Positions 31,715 through 38,292 of a DNA stretch of 38,292 bases are shown piece after piece. Under the pieces are notes generated by a model. The model was not told the origin of the DNA and did no database searches. It was given only the letters and a program-made list of their open reading frames with translations. The DNA comes from a filamentous cyanobacterium CCP3 (lineage in GTDB: Bacteria > Cyanobacteriota > Cyanobacteriia > Phormidesmidales > Phormidesmidaceae): the NCBI GenBank assembly GCA_003022385.1, contig PYGV01000017.1, forward strand, positions 1-38,292. Direction: 5' to 3'. The position numbers were made by a program, and so were the translations under genes. How positions within the stretch are numbered: the first letter of the stretch is position 1; each line of letters opens with the position of its first letter.

Positions 31715-32350
31715 ATGGTCAGCATTCCTACTCAAACTGGTCTTGGCGGGCAGGCGATCGCCCGTATCGTCGGCTTTACCTGTATGTTTGGCTTTTTAGC
31801 CGATATGATTGCACTCACGTTTCCTTTAGGTGCTGGGGCCGCCTGGCGAGCTAGTCTATTGCAGCAGATGGGCGATCGCAGCATTGTCCTCCTGATTGGC
31901 CTCGCTCTGCTCATCTACGGCTTTTGGGAAAACTCTGGCCTACGCAAACCTTTCTCCTACGCCGCCCTGGCAGTGGGCGTCGCCTTTTTGCTCTCCAGCA
32001 TTCTGGTTATTCGCGACGGGCTCGTGCTGCAATCGCAGGCGATCGATCGCATTGGTCAAGAAGCCACCGAGCTACAGACCCAGGTTGAGCAGGGCCGCAA
32101 CAATCCAGAAATTACCGCTAACGCCACCCCCGAAGACTTTGCCCAAGCCCTGCAAGCCATCGATACCCAGGCTGCAACCCTGAAGCAAAACGCCAAAACT
32201 AACCTGACCAAAGCCAGCATTGCCAGCACCAGCAACCTGGTGGTAATGGGCATTGGCCTGTTGGGCCTAGGCCGCGTTGGCATTGGGGGCGCCGGTGGCT
32301 CAGCTATGGGTGACAGCAAGTCTCGCAAACAACGGCGCGTCAACGCTTAA
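31715..32350 (+). CDS. HpsJ-like membrane protein
   Basis: A 211-residue protein with four predicted membrane segments (about 15-38, 58-75, 85-105 and 173-190) and a soluble, likely coiled-coil stretch (about 110-168, rich in Q, E and A). The early part, MGDRSIVLLIGLALLIYGFW, resembles HpsJ of the hormogonium polysaccharide locus in Nostoc and HpsJ-like proteins associated with cyanoexosortases. The last residues are basic (SRKQRR). The biochemical role of HpsJ is not defined. GAGGA lies about 12 bases before the ATG. Its position beside the exosortase substrate fits a link between protein sorting and polysaccharide output. Confidence 0.65.
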   Translation: MVSIPTQTGLGGQAIARIVGFTCMFGFLADMIALTFPLGAGAAWRASLLQQMGDRSIVLLIGLALLIYGFWENSGLRKPFSYAALAVGVAFLLSSILVIRDGLVLQSQAIDRIGQEATELQTQVEQGRNNPEITANATPEDFAQALQAIDTQAATLKQNAKTNLTKASIASTSNLVVMGIGLLGLGRVGIGGAGGSAMGDSKSRKQRRVNA

Positions 32351-33268
32351 TCATCGCCCCACTCCCGGCTCCAGCGACAGCAAATCCTCAATGTTTTGCT
32401 GCATAGTGCGACAAATCGCATCTAGCGGCAGGTCGTTGGGGTCGTGGCCAAAGGGATTCTCGATCTCGATGCCGATTTCCTCAATGCCGAACACCGCAAA
32501 GCTAATCAGCCCCACTAAAAACGGCGTGGCCCAGCCCACCGAAGCCACCATCTGAAACGGCAGCGCCAGGCAGTAGAGCATCAGCAGCTGCTTCAGGTGA
32601 ATACTATAGGCCACGGGCATCGGCGTTTTGAGAATGCGTTCGCAGCCGCCCAGGGCGTCGATTAAGTCATCCAGGGTTTCTAGGCCGTAGGTGAGCTGGT
32701 AGGGGTTGAGATTGCCGCGGGCCTGCTGGGTTTGCAGGTAGTCGGCAATCCAAAAGGCAATCTCCAGGGGTGGGTTATTCATCTGCCGCAGTTTGTCGAA
32801 CTGGTCGGCGGTCAGTAGACTGGCCAGTTCGGCGTTGGGGGCTTCGCTGCGCAGGTGTAGCTTCATGGCTACGGCGAAGGCGGGCAGCAGGCGTACGGCG
32901 GCCAGTTTAGCCTCGCGATCGCCCGGCTGGGGAGCTGCGATCGCCACCCACATCTGCCGAGCTAAGTTGCGGGTCAAATTCACCACGCTGCCCCACAGCT
33001 TGCGCCCCTCCCAAAACCGCTCGTAGGAGGTGTTGGTGCGAAACACCAGCAGCAGCCCCAGCACAATGCTGGGCACCAGCGACCCCAAAATTGGCGATGC
33101 TACCGGCCAGCCTCGAGCGTAGAGCAGCAAAATGCCCACCGAGAAAACCGCGCACAGCAGCACCCGGGGCATGACCGCCGGAATGACCGACCCTCGGATG
33201 CTGAACAGCAGCCTGAACCAGTCCTGCTCGTAGCGGCGCACGCTGCGCTTAATGGGTTGATCGGGCAC
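32351..33268 (-). CDS. bestrophin-like chloride/anion channel (UPF0187)
   Basis: A 305-residue membrane protein that forms pentameric anion channels in characterised bacterial and plant relatives. Bestrophin features are NTSYERFWEGRKLWG (79-93) after the first two helices and, near the end, IENPFGHDPNDLPLD (269-283), the calcium- or acid-rich clasp region. The start is GTG at 33268 with GGGAG 9 bases upstream. In cyanobacteria and plastids relatives act in the thylakoid and balance charge during photosynthesis; that role here is inference. It converges on the HpsJ-like gene with no gap. Confidence 0.92.
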   Translation of the reverse strand: MPDQPIKRSVRRYEQDWFRLLFSIRGSVIPAVMPRVLLCAVFSVGILLLYARGWPVASPILGSLVPSIVLGLLLVFRTNTSYERFWEGRKLWGSVVNLTRNLARQMWVAIAAPQPGDREAKLAAVRLLPAFAVAMKLHLRSEAPNAELASLLTADQFDKLRQMNNPPLEIAFWIADYLQTQQARGNLNPYQLTYGLETLDDLIDALGGCERILKTPMPVAYSIHLKQLLMLYCLALPFQMVASVGWATPFLVGLISFAVFGIEEIGIEIENPFGHDPNDLPLDAICRTMQQNIEDLLSLEPGVGR

Positions 33269-33334
33269 TCGCTAGCTCTCCCACACAATATCAACTGGCC
33301 CAGTTATATCTTGCTCTGAAAATAGCTTACGCCT

Positions 33335-33405
33335 GTCATTCCCGCTGCTGCGGGAATCCATTCAGATCAGCTGCTCCATTGGATGCCCGTCTGCACGGGC
33401 ATGAC
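33335..33405. repeat. 71-bp imperfect palindrome with two inner hairpins
   Basis: GTCAT and ATGAC close the ends. Inside are ATTCCCGC / GCGGGAAT, ATGCCCGT / ACGGGCAT and ATCCA / TGGAT. This is the widespread dispersed repeat beginning GTCATTCCCGC. It lies in the gap between the bestrophin and Uma2 genes. Confidence 0.7.
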
Positions 33406-33515
33406 GGTACTCGGTCGGTGCCAAAACGTAAACAGGCCCCATTTTCATTGTTTGGGGTGACGCGCTAGCGACATGGACGATTCTCAACACCGCGGATGCT
33501 TTAATCAAGGATGCT

Positions 33516-34151
33516 CTAATCAGGAAGGTCGAGCGCTTGATCCACTGCAATAATCTGGTCTACCGTCAGCTCCAGTTCTGAAAAAGTTGGCGAGGTCAGT
33601 CTCTGTCCAGCCAGAAAAGCTTGCCCTGTGGCATATTCCGCCGCGGCTAGCAGACGATACACCCACACAGTTGGTATTTTAGGAGAACCAATAAACCGAA
33701 CGCCACCCAGGGCGCGGTAGTCCACGATCCAATATTCTGGAACACCTAGCTTCTCGTACTCAGCTAGTTTCGTTAGATAGTTATCCTGCCAGTTGGTGCT
33801 GACCACTTCAACAATTAACCGCACGGGTTTGCCAGTTGAAATGCTGGAGTGCTTCTGCCAGTAGGGATCAGCCTTAGCCTCAGCTCCGTCTAGCACGATG
33901 ATGTCGGGCAGGTAGCCCTCAGCCTCTCGCAAGGGCTTTACTAGGCAAGATTGAGGAATAAAGTAGGGTAAGCCCAGTCGTTCAATTTCAAAATCCAGCT
34001 TTCTGCGTACCAGGCTAATCACCTCTTCATGGGCACCAATGGGACGCATTTCAGTGATGACTCCGTGGCGCAGCTCGTAGCGACCCCCGTCTTCAGGGTA
34101 CAGCGCTATAAATTCGTCGAAGGTAAGCGGTTGGGGGGCGACCTGAACCAT
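33516..34151 (-). CDS. Uma2-family protein (DUF820, PD-(D/E)XK-like)
   Basis: A 211-residue stand-alone Uma2 protein. It opens QPLTFDEFIALYPEDGGRYE, with LPDIIVLD (the predicted catalytic aspartate), PVRLIVEVVST (glutamate) and the YEKLGVPEYWIVD segment of the nuclease-like core. Start at ATG 34151 with GAGG 5 bases upstream. It lies 30 bases after hflX on the same strand. A nuclease activity is predicted from the fold only; no role is established. Confidence 0.93.
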   Translation of the reverse strand: MVQVAPQPLTFDEFIALYPEDGGRYELRHGVITEMRPIGAHEEVISLVRRKLDFEIERLGLPYFIPQSCLVKPLREAEGYLPDIIVLDGAEAKADPYWQKHSSISTGKPVRLIVEVVSTNWQDNYLTKLAEYEKLGVPEYWIVDYRALGGVRFIGSPKIPTVWVYRLLAAAEYATGQAFLAGQRLTSPTFSELELTVDQIIAVDQALDLPD

Positions 34152-34181
34152 GGCAGCCTCGGAGAAAATCGGTCTCTTTAG

Positions 34182-35948
34182 TTATACCGTGACGGCGTAG
34201 TCGATCAGCTGCAGCAAGCGCGATCGCAGCGTCTCCAGGCCCATACGTTCGGTAGCGGAGATAAACAGGGCGTTGGGATATTCTTCCTGGGCGATCGCCA
34301 GGGTTTCGCTACTCACCCGGTCGGCCTTATTAAACACCAGCAGCATTGGCCCCGGCACAATCGGCATGTCCTTGAGAATGCGCATCACCCAGTGAATCTG
34401 ATCCTGCCAGGCCGGGTGTGAGACATCGACCACGTGGAGCAGAGCGTCGGCTTCGGTCACTTCTTCCAGGGTGGCGCGAAAGGCATCCATCAGCGAGGCG
34501 GGCAGCTCCTCGATAAAGCCCACGGTGTCGGTGACCACTAGCTGAGTGGTTTCGTTCGTCTCGGGGTCGGTGATGGCCAGGCGGCGGGTGGTGGGGTCGA
34601 GGGTGGCAAACAGCTGGTCGGCGGCGTAGACCTCGGAATTGGTCAGGGTGTTGACCAGGGTTGACTTGCCCGCATTGGTGTAGCCCACCACGGCGATCGA
34701 GGGCAGGTTGTCGTCCTGGCGGCGGTGGCGCAGGCGAGCGCGGTGGGCCTGGAGCTGGTTGACCTCCTGCTGGAGCTTGTTGATCCGCCGCTGAATGGCT
34801 CGGCGCTCGGTCTCTAGCTTGGTCTCACCGGGGCCACGGGTGCCAATGCCGCCCCCCTGCCGCGACAGGGCCTGCCCCCGCCCCTTCAGCCGAGGCATTT
34901 GGTACTCTAGCTGGGCCAGCTCCACCTGCAGCTTACCCGCGCCGCTCTTGGCCCGCTGGGCAAAAATATCGAGAATTAGCTCGGTGCGATCGACCACGCG
35001 CAGGCCCACCATGTCTTCCAGGTTGCGCACCTGCATGGGCGACAGATCGCGATCGAACACGATCAGGTTGGCCCCCACGGTTTGGGCGGCCAGGGCGACT
35101 TCCTGCACCTTACCGGCCCCCAGTACGGTTTGGGGATGAGGGCGGGGGCGCTTTTGATAGAGGGTTTCCATCACTTCGCCACCAGCGCTGTCGACTAAGC
35201 GCTCTAGCTCTTCGAGGCGGGTGTGAAAGTGGTCGTCGCTCTGGTCCTGGGTAAAGAGACCAACTACCAGGACGCGATCGCGGTCATCCTCTACCTGTAG
35301 AGCGGTAAAGGCGCGGCTAAACTCGGCCTCTAGCCCCTCGGCCAGGGCGAGAAAATCCTGCTGAGCCAGGTCGTCTAGACCGATAGGCTCGGACACCAGC
35401 CAGCGCTGCTCGGGGTGGGGCACCAGGTGAGCCAGATAGGCATTCTCAATGTAGCCCGTCGCGCCACCGCCTCGGCGGGTAAAGCCCGTGCCCGTTAGCG
35501 CCAGCACCGCCAGCACGTCGAGCCGCTGCAGAGCCATGGTGGTGAGAATGGTGTCGCTGGGCGGGGCCAGCTCAAACTGGGTGGTCACGCAGCGAATGCC
35601 GCTGAGGCGCTCGGCCCCGTAGCGCGGTAGCTCTGAGGGCGGAATTTGGGTTTGCCTGAGCGTGCCCACTCCCACGCGAATCACCTGACCGCGCCGGTTG
35701 ATGTAGGCGCACAGGGGGCTGTCGATGTCGGTGCTGACCGCCGCCAGGCGCTGGGCAAACTCAGGGGTCACCACGCAGTCGCCCGGCAGCCGCTGGTGGT
35801 AGAGGCGCTGCAGCTGCTTGAGCTGACTGGGCTTGAGGCCCTTTAGATTTCCGTAAACCGTTTCGATAGGGCTAGCTCCCTCCTGGGATCGATGGGATAT
35901 GCCATAGTAATGGGGCCGAAGTGAGAGCGTCAACGACAGCCATGACAT
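34182..35948 (-). CDS. hflX: GTPase HflX, long cyanobacterial form
   Basis: A ribosome-associated GTPase that can split 70S ribosomes under stress. The G domain has P-loop GYTNAGKST (422-430), DTVGF (474-478) and NKAD (540-543); upstream are the HflX-specific glycine-rich region GIGTRGPGETKLE and a helical linker. An N-terminal extension of about 190 residues, with CAYINRRGQVIRVGVGT, is typical of cyanobacteria. The start is uncertain: ATG 35948 gives 588 residues, but relatives begin at ETVYGNLKGLK, which here follows ATC (35867) preceded by GGAGG. The longer start overlaps the divergent small frame at 35942 by 7 bases. It is backbone DNA with HIP1 sites. Confidence 0.96.
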   Translation of the reverse strand: MSWLSLTLSLRPHYYGISHRSQEGASPIETVYGNLKGLKPSQLKQLQRLYHQRLPGDCVVTPEFAQRLAAVSTDIDSPLCAYINRRGQVIRVGVGTLRQTQIPPSELPRYGAERLSGIRCVTTQFELAPPSDTILTTMALQRLDVLAVLALTGTGFTRRGGGATGYIENAYLAHLVPHPEQRWLVSEPIGLDDLAQQDFLALAEGLEAEFSRAFTALQVEDDRDRVLVVGLFTQDQSDDHFHTRLEELERLVDSAGGEVMETLYQKRPRPHPQTVLGAGKVQEVALAAQTVGANLIVFDRDLSPMQVRNLEDMVGLRVVDRTELILDIFAQRAKSGAGKLQVELAQLEYQMPRLKGRGQALSRQGGGIGTRGPGETKLETERRAIQRRINKLQQEVNQLQAHRARLRHRRQDDNLPSIAVVGYTNAGKSTLVNTLTNSEVYAADQLFATLDPTTRRLAITDPETNETTQLVVTDTVGFIEELPASLMDAFRATLEEVTEADALLHVVDVSHPAWQDQIHWVMRILKDMPIVPGPMLLVFNKADRVSSETLAIAQEEYPNALFISATERMGLETLRSRLLQLIDYAVTV

Positions 35949-36118
35949 CAGAATATTCTAACGATCGCGCTGGCGATCGCCGCCAGGGTGGCTTTATTCG
36001 CTGGTCAACCTCAGCTCGGCGACAGGGTCAGAGCGATCGGCTCGATCCCGGTTTTGTGGTCGATCGCAAACGGCTTTACAAGTATTTAGATTCTCTAGAG
36101 GGGCTCTCAGGCGAATAG
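35942..36118 (+). CDS. small hypothetical protein, divergent from hflX
   Basis: A 58-residue basic frame, MTSEYSNDRAGD followed by GGFIRW and DPGFVVDRKRLYKYLDSLEG. The C-terminal half looks helical and the N-terminal half disordered. It is followed directly by a perfect hairpin (36122), which supports transcription. I do not recognise a family. It begins inside the first codons of hflX if the longer HflX start is used, so one of the two starts may be wrong. Confidence 0.45.
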   Translation: MTSEYSNDRAGDRRQGGFIRWSTSARRQGQSDRLDPGFVVDRKRLYKYLDSLEGLSGE

Positions 36119-36121
36119 GCC

Positions 36122-36141
36122 GCCCAGGGCATTACCTGGGC
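36122..36141 (+). terminator. hairpin after the small gene
   Basis: GCCCAGG (36122-36128) pairs exactly with CCTGGGC (36135-36141), followed by ATTT. Probably a terminator for the 58-residue frame. The remainder of the gap to 36352 shows only a small inverted repeat (ATTGA / TCAAT). Confidence 0.5.
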
Positions 36142-36352
36142 ATTTGACCAGGGTAAAAAAATTGAAAATTAGACGGTTTCGGTCTATAACACTCCTAAAA
36201 TTGAATACGCTCAATGAGAATTGGGTGTATCCTTGTTTCGAGTTTGACTTCGAGCCCATTTGAGAAGTGGGGTTCTGTCTGTGGAAGCTACATTTCCTGA
36301 GCTGGGCTCGGCATACTATTAGACCTTAACTAAGCCCCTGGGATAAGCCGTC

Positions 36353-36787
36353 ATGAGTGACTATCAATCGGATACTGCATTTACAGACCCCGTAACGCCG
36401 GTGCCCGACCCGGTGCTCGACGTAGACACGTCAGAATCGACCGCTGAGAGCCTGGGAGAAGAGGCCACCCGCCAGGTGCAAATAGTGTGGGATAAAGTGT
36501 CTGGGCTACTGGGCGACCTGCCAGACTACGTGTCTGTATTTTTTAAGCGCTATCGTCGGCCCATTGTGACGGTGGGTTTGATTATTGCCGCCATTATTGC
36601 GGTCAAGCTGGTGCTGGCGTTGCTCGATGCCATCAATGATTTTCCGCTGCTGGCTCCCACCTTCGAACTCATCGGGCTGATCTACAGCGGCTGGTTCCTC
36701 TATCGCTACCTGCTCAAAGCCTCCAATCGGCAAGAGCTGCTGGGCGACATTGCGGCTATTCGCGACCAGGTGTTGGGCAAGGGTTAA
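36353..36787 (+). CDS. curT: CAAD-domain thylakoid protein (CurT/CURT1 family)
   Basis: A 144-residue protein with an acidic, flexible N-terminus (about 1-50), an amphipathic stretch (LPDYVSVFFKRY), two membrane segments (about 68-90 and 95-122) and a short C-terminal helix (NRQELLGDIAAIRDQV). This is the CAAD/CURT1 pattern. Family members bend thylakoid membranes at their margins and, in some cyanobacteria, anchor aminoacyl-tRNA synthetases when fused to them. Here the domain stands alone, which fits CurT. Independent of the polysaccharide cluster. Confidence 0.88.
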   Translation: MSDYQSDTAFTDPVTPVPDPVLDVDTSESTAESLGEEATRQVQIVWDKVSGLLGDLPDYVSVFFKRYRRPIVTVGLIIAAIIAVKLVLALLDAINDFPLLAPTFELIGLIYSGWFLYRYLLKASNRQELLGDIAAIRDQVLGKG

Positions 36788-36930
36788 GTAGACAATGCTA
36801 CGGCACTCTACTAATTAACCCTCCTGGTACGGTTAACTGCCCCCTGTAATTCACGATCGCCCTTCCTATACTGGTTGTAGATGCAACGGGTGGTTGCGCG
36901 ATCGTTAGAGCCCAGGGGGTTCGTTTGCTT

Positions 36931-38241
36931 ATGGCGCAAGAAATGGCGCAGACCAAGACCATTACCCAAGCCGTAGAGCGCTTGGGCTATCGAGTGACCG
37001 TAGGGGATGTGGCCGCCGAGGCCGGTATGCCTTTGATGGAGGCGCAGCAGGGGGTATTGGCCCTGGCCTCTGAGGTGCAGGCTCACCTGCAGGTGGCCGA
37101 GTCGGGCGAGATCGCCTACGTTTTCCCCAAAAATATTCAGGCCATCCTGTGGAGTAAATCCTGGCGGCTGCGGTGGCAGGCGACTTGGGAAAGGGTGTGG
37201 CGGATCCTGTTCTACCTGATCCGCATTTCCTTTGGCATTCTGCTGATTTTGTCGCTGGTGCTGATTGTGGTGGCGATTACGGTGATAGCGATCGCCGCCA
37301 GCAGCGCCGGGCGCGACGACAACGATCGCGGCGGCGGCGGCGGCATGATCTTTCTGCCCCGCATCTGGCTGGGGCCAGACATTTTTTGGATGTTTGACCC
37401 CAGGAGTGATCGCCGCCGTCCGCCCCGCACCAAGAGCGAAATGAACTTTTTAGAGGCGGTGTTCTCCTTCTTGTTTGGCGATGGTGACCCCAATGCGGAC
37501 CTCAGCGATCGCCGCTGGCAGAGCATCGCCCAGGTGATTCAAGCTAACGGTGGGGCCGTAGTCGCCGAGCAAATCGTGCCTTTCCTGGATGATTTGGGCC
37601 AAGGATGGGATCGGGACCTCGAAGACTTTATGGTGCCGGTGCTGAGTCGTTTTAATGGGGTGCCTCAGGTCAGCCCCCAGGGCGGTATTGCCTATCAGTT
37701 CCCAGAACTGCAGGTGACCGCCAACGAGCGTCGCCGCCTGCGGCCACCCCAGTTTTTGCGCGAAATTCCTCGCCGCTTTAGCCAGGCCAGCTCGGGCCAG
37801 ATCATGGCTGCCGCTGGCCTGGGCGGGGTCAACCTGATTGGGGCGCTGGTGCTGGGCAACCTGCTGCAAGATCAGGCGCTGGTCTACCAACTGGGGGGTG
37901 TTGTTGCCCTGGCCAACTCGCTCTACTGGGTACTGCTGGGCTACGGCTCAGCCTTCTTGGGCATTCCGCTCGTGCGCTACTTCTGGGTGCAGCGGCAGAA
38001 CCAGCGCATCGAAGCGCGCAACACCGACCGCGAGCAGCGGGCCGCAGCGCTCGATCAGCTGACGCCAGAGCAGCACGAAAAGCTCGTCTTTGCTGAAACC
38101 CTAACCGGGCAGACAGTGCTGGGAACTGACGACCTGGCCTACACCACCGAGACCGACCTGACTGACCAGGAAGCCGCACAGAAGGACAAGCTCGACGCCG
38201 AGTGGCAGCGGTTGCTGGAGCAGCGGCGGCAGGGGAAGTGA
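36931..38241 (+). CDS. conserved cyanobacterial/plastid membrane protein
   Basis: A protein of about 436 residues. The N-terminal region (5-60), with TITQAVERLGYRVTVGDVAA, looks like a winged-helix fold; a membrane segment follows at about 95-125, then a glycine-rich linker (RGGGGGMIFLPRIWLGPD). A second winged-helix-like region (about 195-260) precedes two more membrane segments (about 290-345) and a charged tail (DQEAAQKDKLDAEWQRLLEQ). The layout recalls a group conserved in cyanobacteria and plastids (Arabidopsis At5g03900-like) whose function is not defined. ATG 36931 has AGGGGG about 11 bases upstream; an in-frame TTG at 36925 is less likely. Confidence 0.8.
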   Translation: MAQEMAQTKTITQAVERLGYRVTVGDVAAEAGMPLMEAQQGVLALASEVQAHLQVAESGEIAYVFPKNIQAILWSKSWRLRWQATWERVWRILFYLIRISFGILLILSLVLIVVAITVIAIAASSAGRDDNDRGGGGGMIFLPRIWLGPDIFWMFDPRSDRRRPPRTKSEMNFLEAVFSFLFGDGDPNADLSDRRWQSIAQVIQANGGAVVAEQIVPFLDDLGQGWDRDLEDFMVPVLSRFNGVPQVSPQGGIAYQFPELQVTANERRRLRPPQFLREIPRRFSQASSGQIMAAAGLGGVNLIGALVLGNLLQDQALVYQLGGVVALANSLYWVLLGYGSAFLGIPLVRYFWVQRQNQRIEARNTDREQRAAALDQLTPEQHEKLVFAETLTGQTVLGTDDLAYTTETDLTDQEAAQKDKLDAEWQRLLEQRRQGK

Positions 38242-38288
38242 GGGGGAGTGTGGGAGTGTGGGAGTGTGGATGGGTGGATGTGTGGATG
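38242..38288. repeat. G-rich short tandem repeat
   Basis: Units such as GTGGGAGT and GTGGATGG repeat after the stop codon of the last gene and run to the window edge. The plus strand is nearly free of C and could form G-rich structures. Confidence 0.7.
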
Positions 38289-38292
38289 AGAA

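Noticed and set aside
31573..31854. Plus-strand frame at the start of the HpsJ-like gene
   Set aside because: It overlaps the HpsJ-like gene in another frame; the gene at 31715 has helix patterns and family similarity, this one does not.
36811..37086. Minus-strand frame before the last gene
   Set aside because: Histidine- and glycine-rich shadow of the plus-strand gene; no family features.

Overview
The window looks like chromosomal DNA of a cyanobacterium. The flanks carry many HIP1 octamers (GCGATCGC), and the gene content is cyanobacterial: CurT/CAAD, HpsJ-like, Uma2-family and DUF4058 proteins, an N-terminally extended HflX, and a PTPA-CTERM protein. The PTPA-CTERM signal suggests a filamentous Leptolyngbya-like lineage. 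That placement is inference.

Layout. (1) 0.2-7.5 kb, GC-rich: a MATE transporter, then sulfate activation and recycling genes: sat, cysC, an SLC13-type permease with RCK domains, and a Hal2-type PAP phosphatase (cysQ). (2) 7.5-9.7 kb: a gene-poor stretch with dispersed palindromes, two copies of a roughly 180-200 nt intergenic element, an array of degenerate 21-22 bp repeats, one small gene with a strong terminator, and decayed gene copies. (3) 9.7-12.3 kb: the polyprenyl-phosphate sugar-1-phosphate transferase that starts a repeat unit, a YdcF-family protein, and a broken second copy of the transferase. (4) 12.3-28 kb, visibly AT-rich and without any perfect HIP1 octamer that I can find: four glycosyltransferases, a half-size ABC exporter, a Wzy/O-antigen-ligase-like polymerase, two sulfotransferases, a pyruvyl-transferase-family protein, a WecG/TagA-type transferase, an MBOAT acyltransferase with an SGNH-like partner, and an exosortase. 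(5) 28-38 kb, GC-rich: a structured intergenic region and small gene, a DUF4058 pseudogene, two Uma2 genes, a PTPA-CTERM exosortase substrate, an HpsJ-like protein, a bestrophin-like channel, HflX, CurT and a conserved membrane protein.

Working model. The locus appears to make a sulfated, probably pyruvylated and acylated extracellular polysaccharide. The permease, Sat and CysC would supply PAPS, the two sulfotransferases would use it, and CysQ would remove the PAP by-product. The sugar transferase and glycosyltransferases would build a lipid-linked repeat, the ABC protein would flip it and the Wzy-like protein would polymerise it. The exosortase, PTPA-CTERM protein and HpsJ-like protein suggest a surface-protein sorting branch next to the polysaccharide genes. 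The most unusual signal is the intergenic element repeated ahead of sat, ahead of the unknown small gene and ahead of the initiating transferase. It could tie sulfate activation to polysaccharide assembly.
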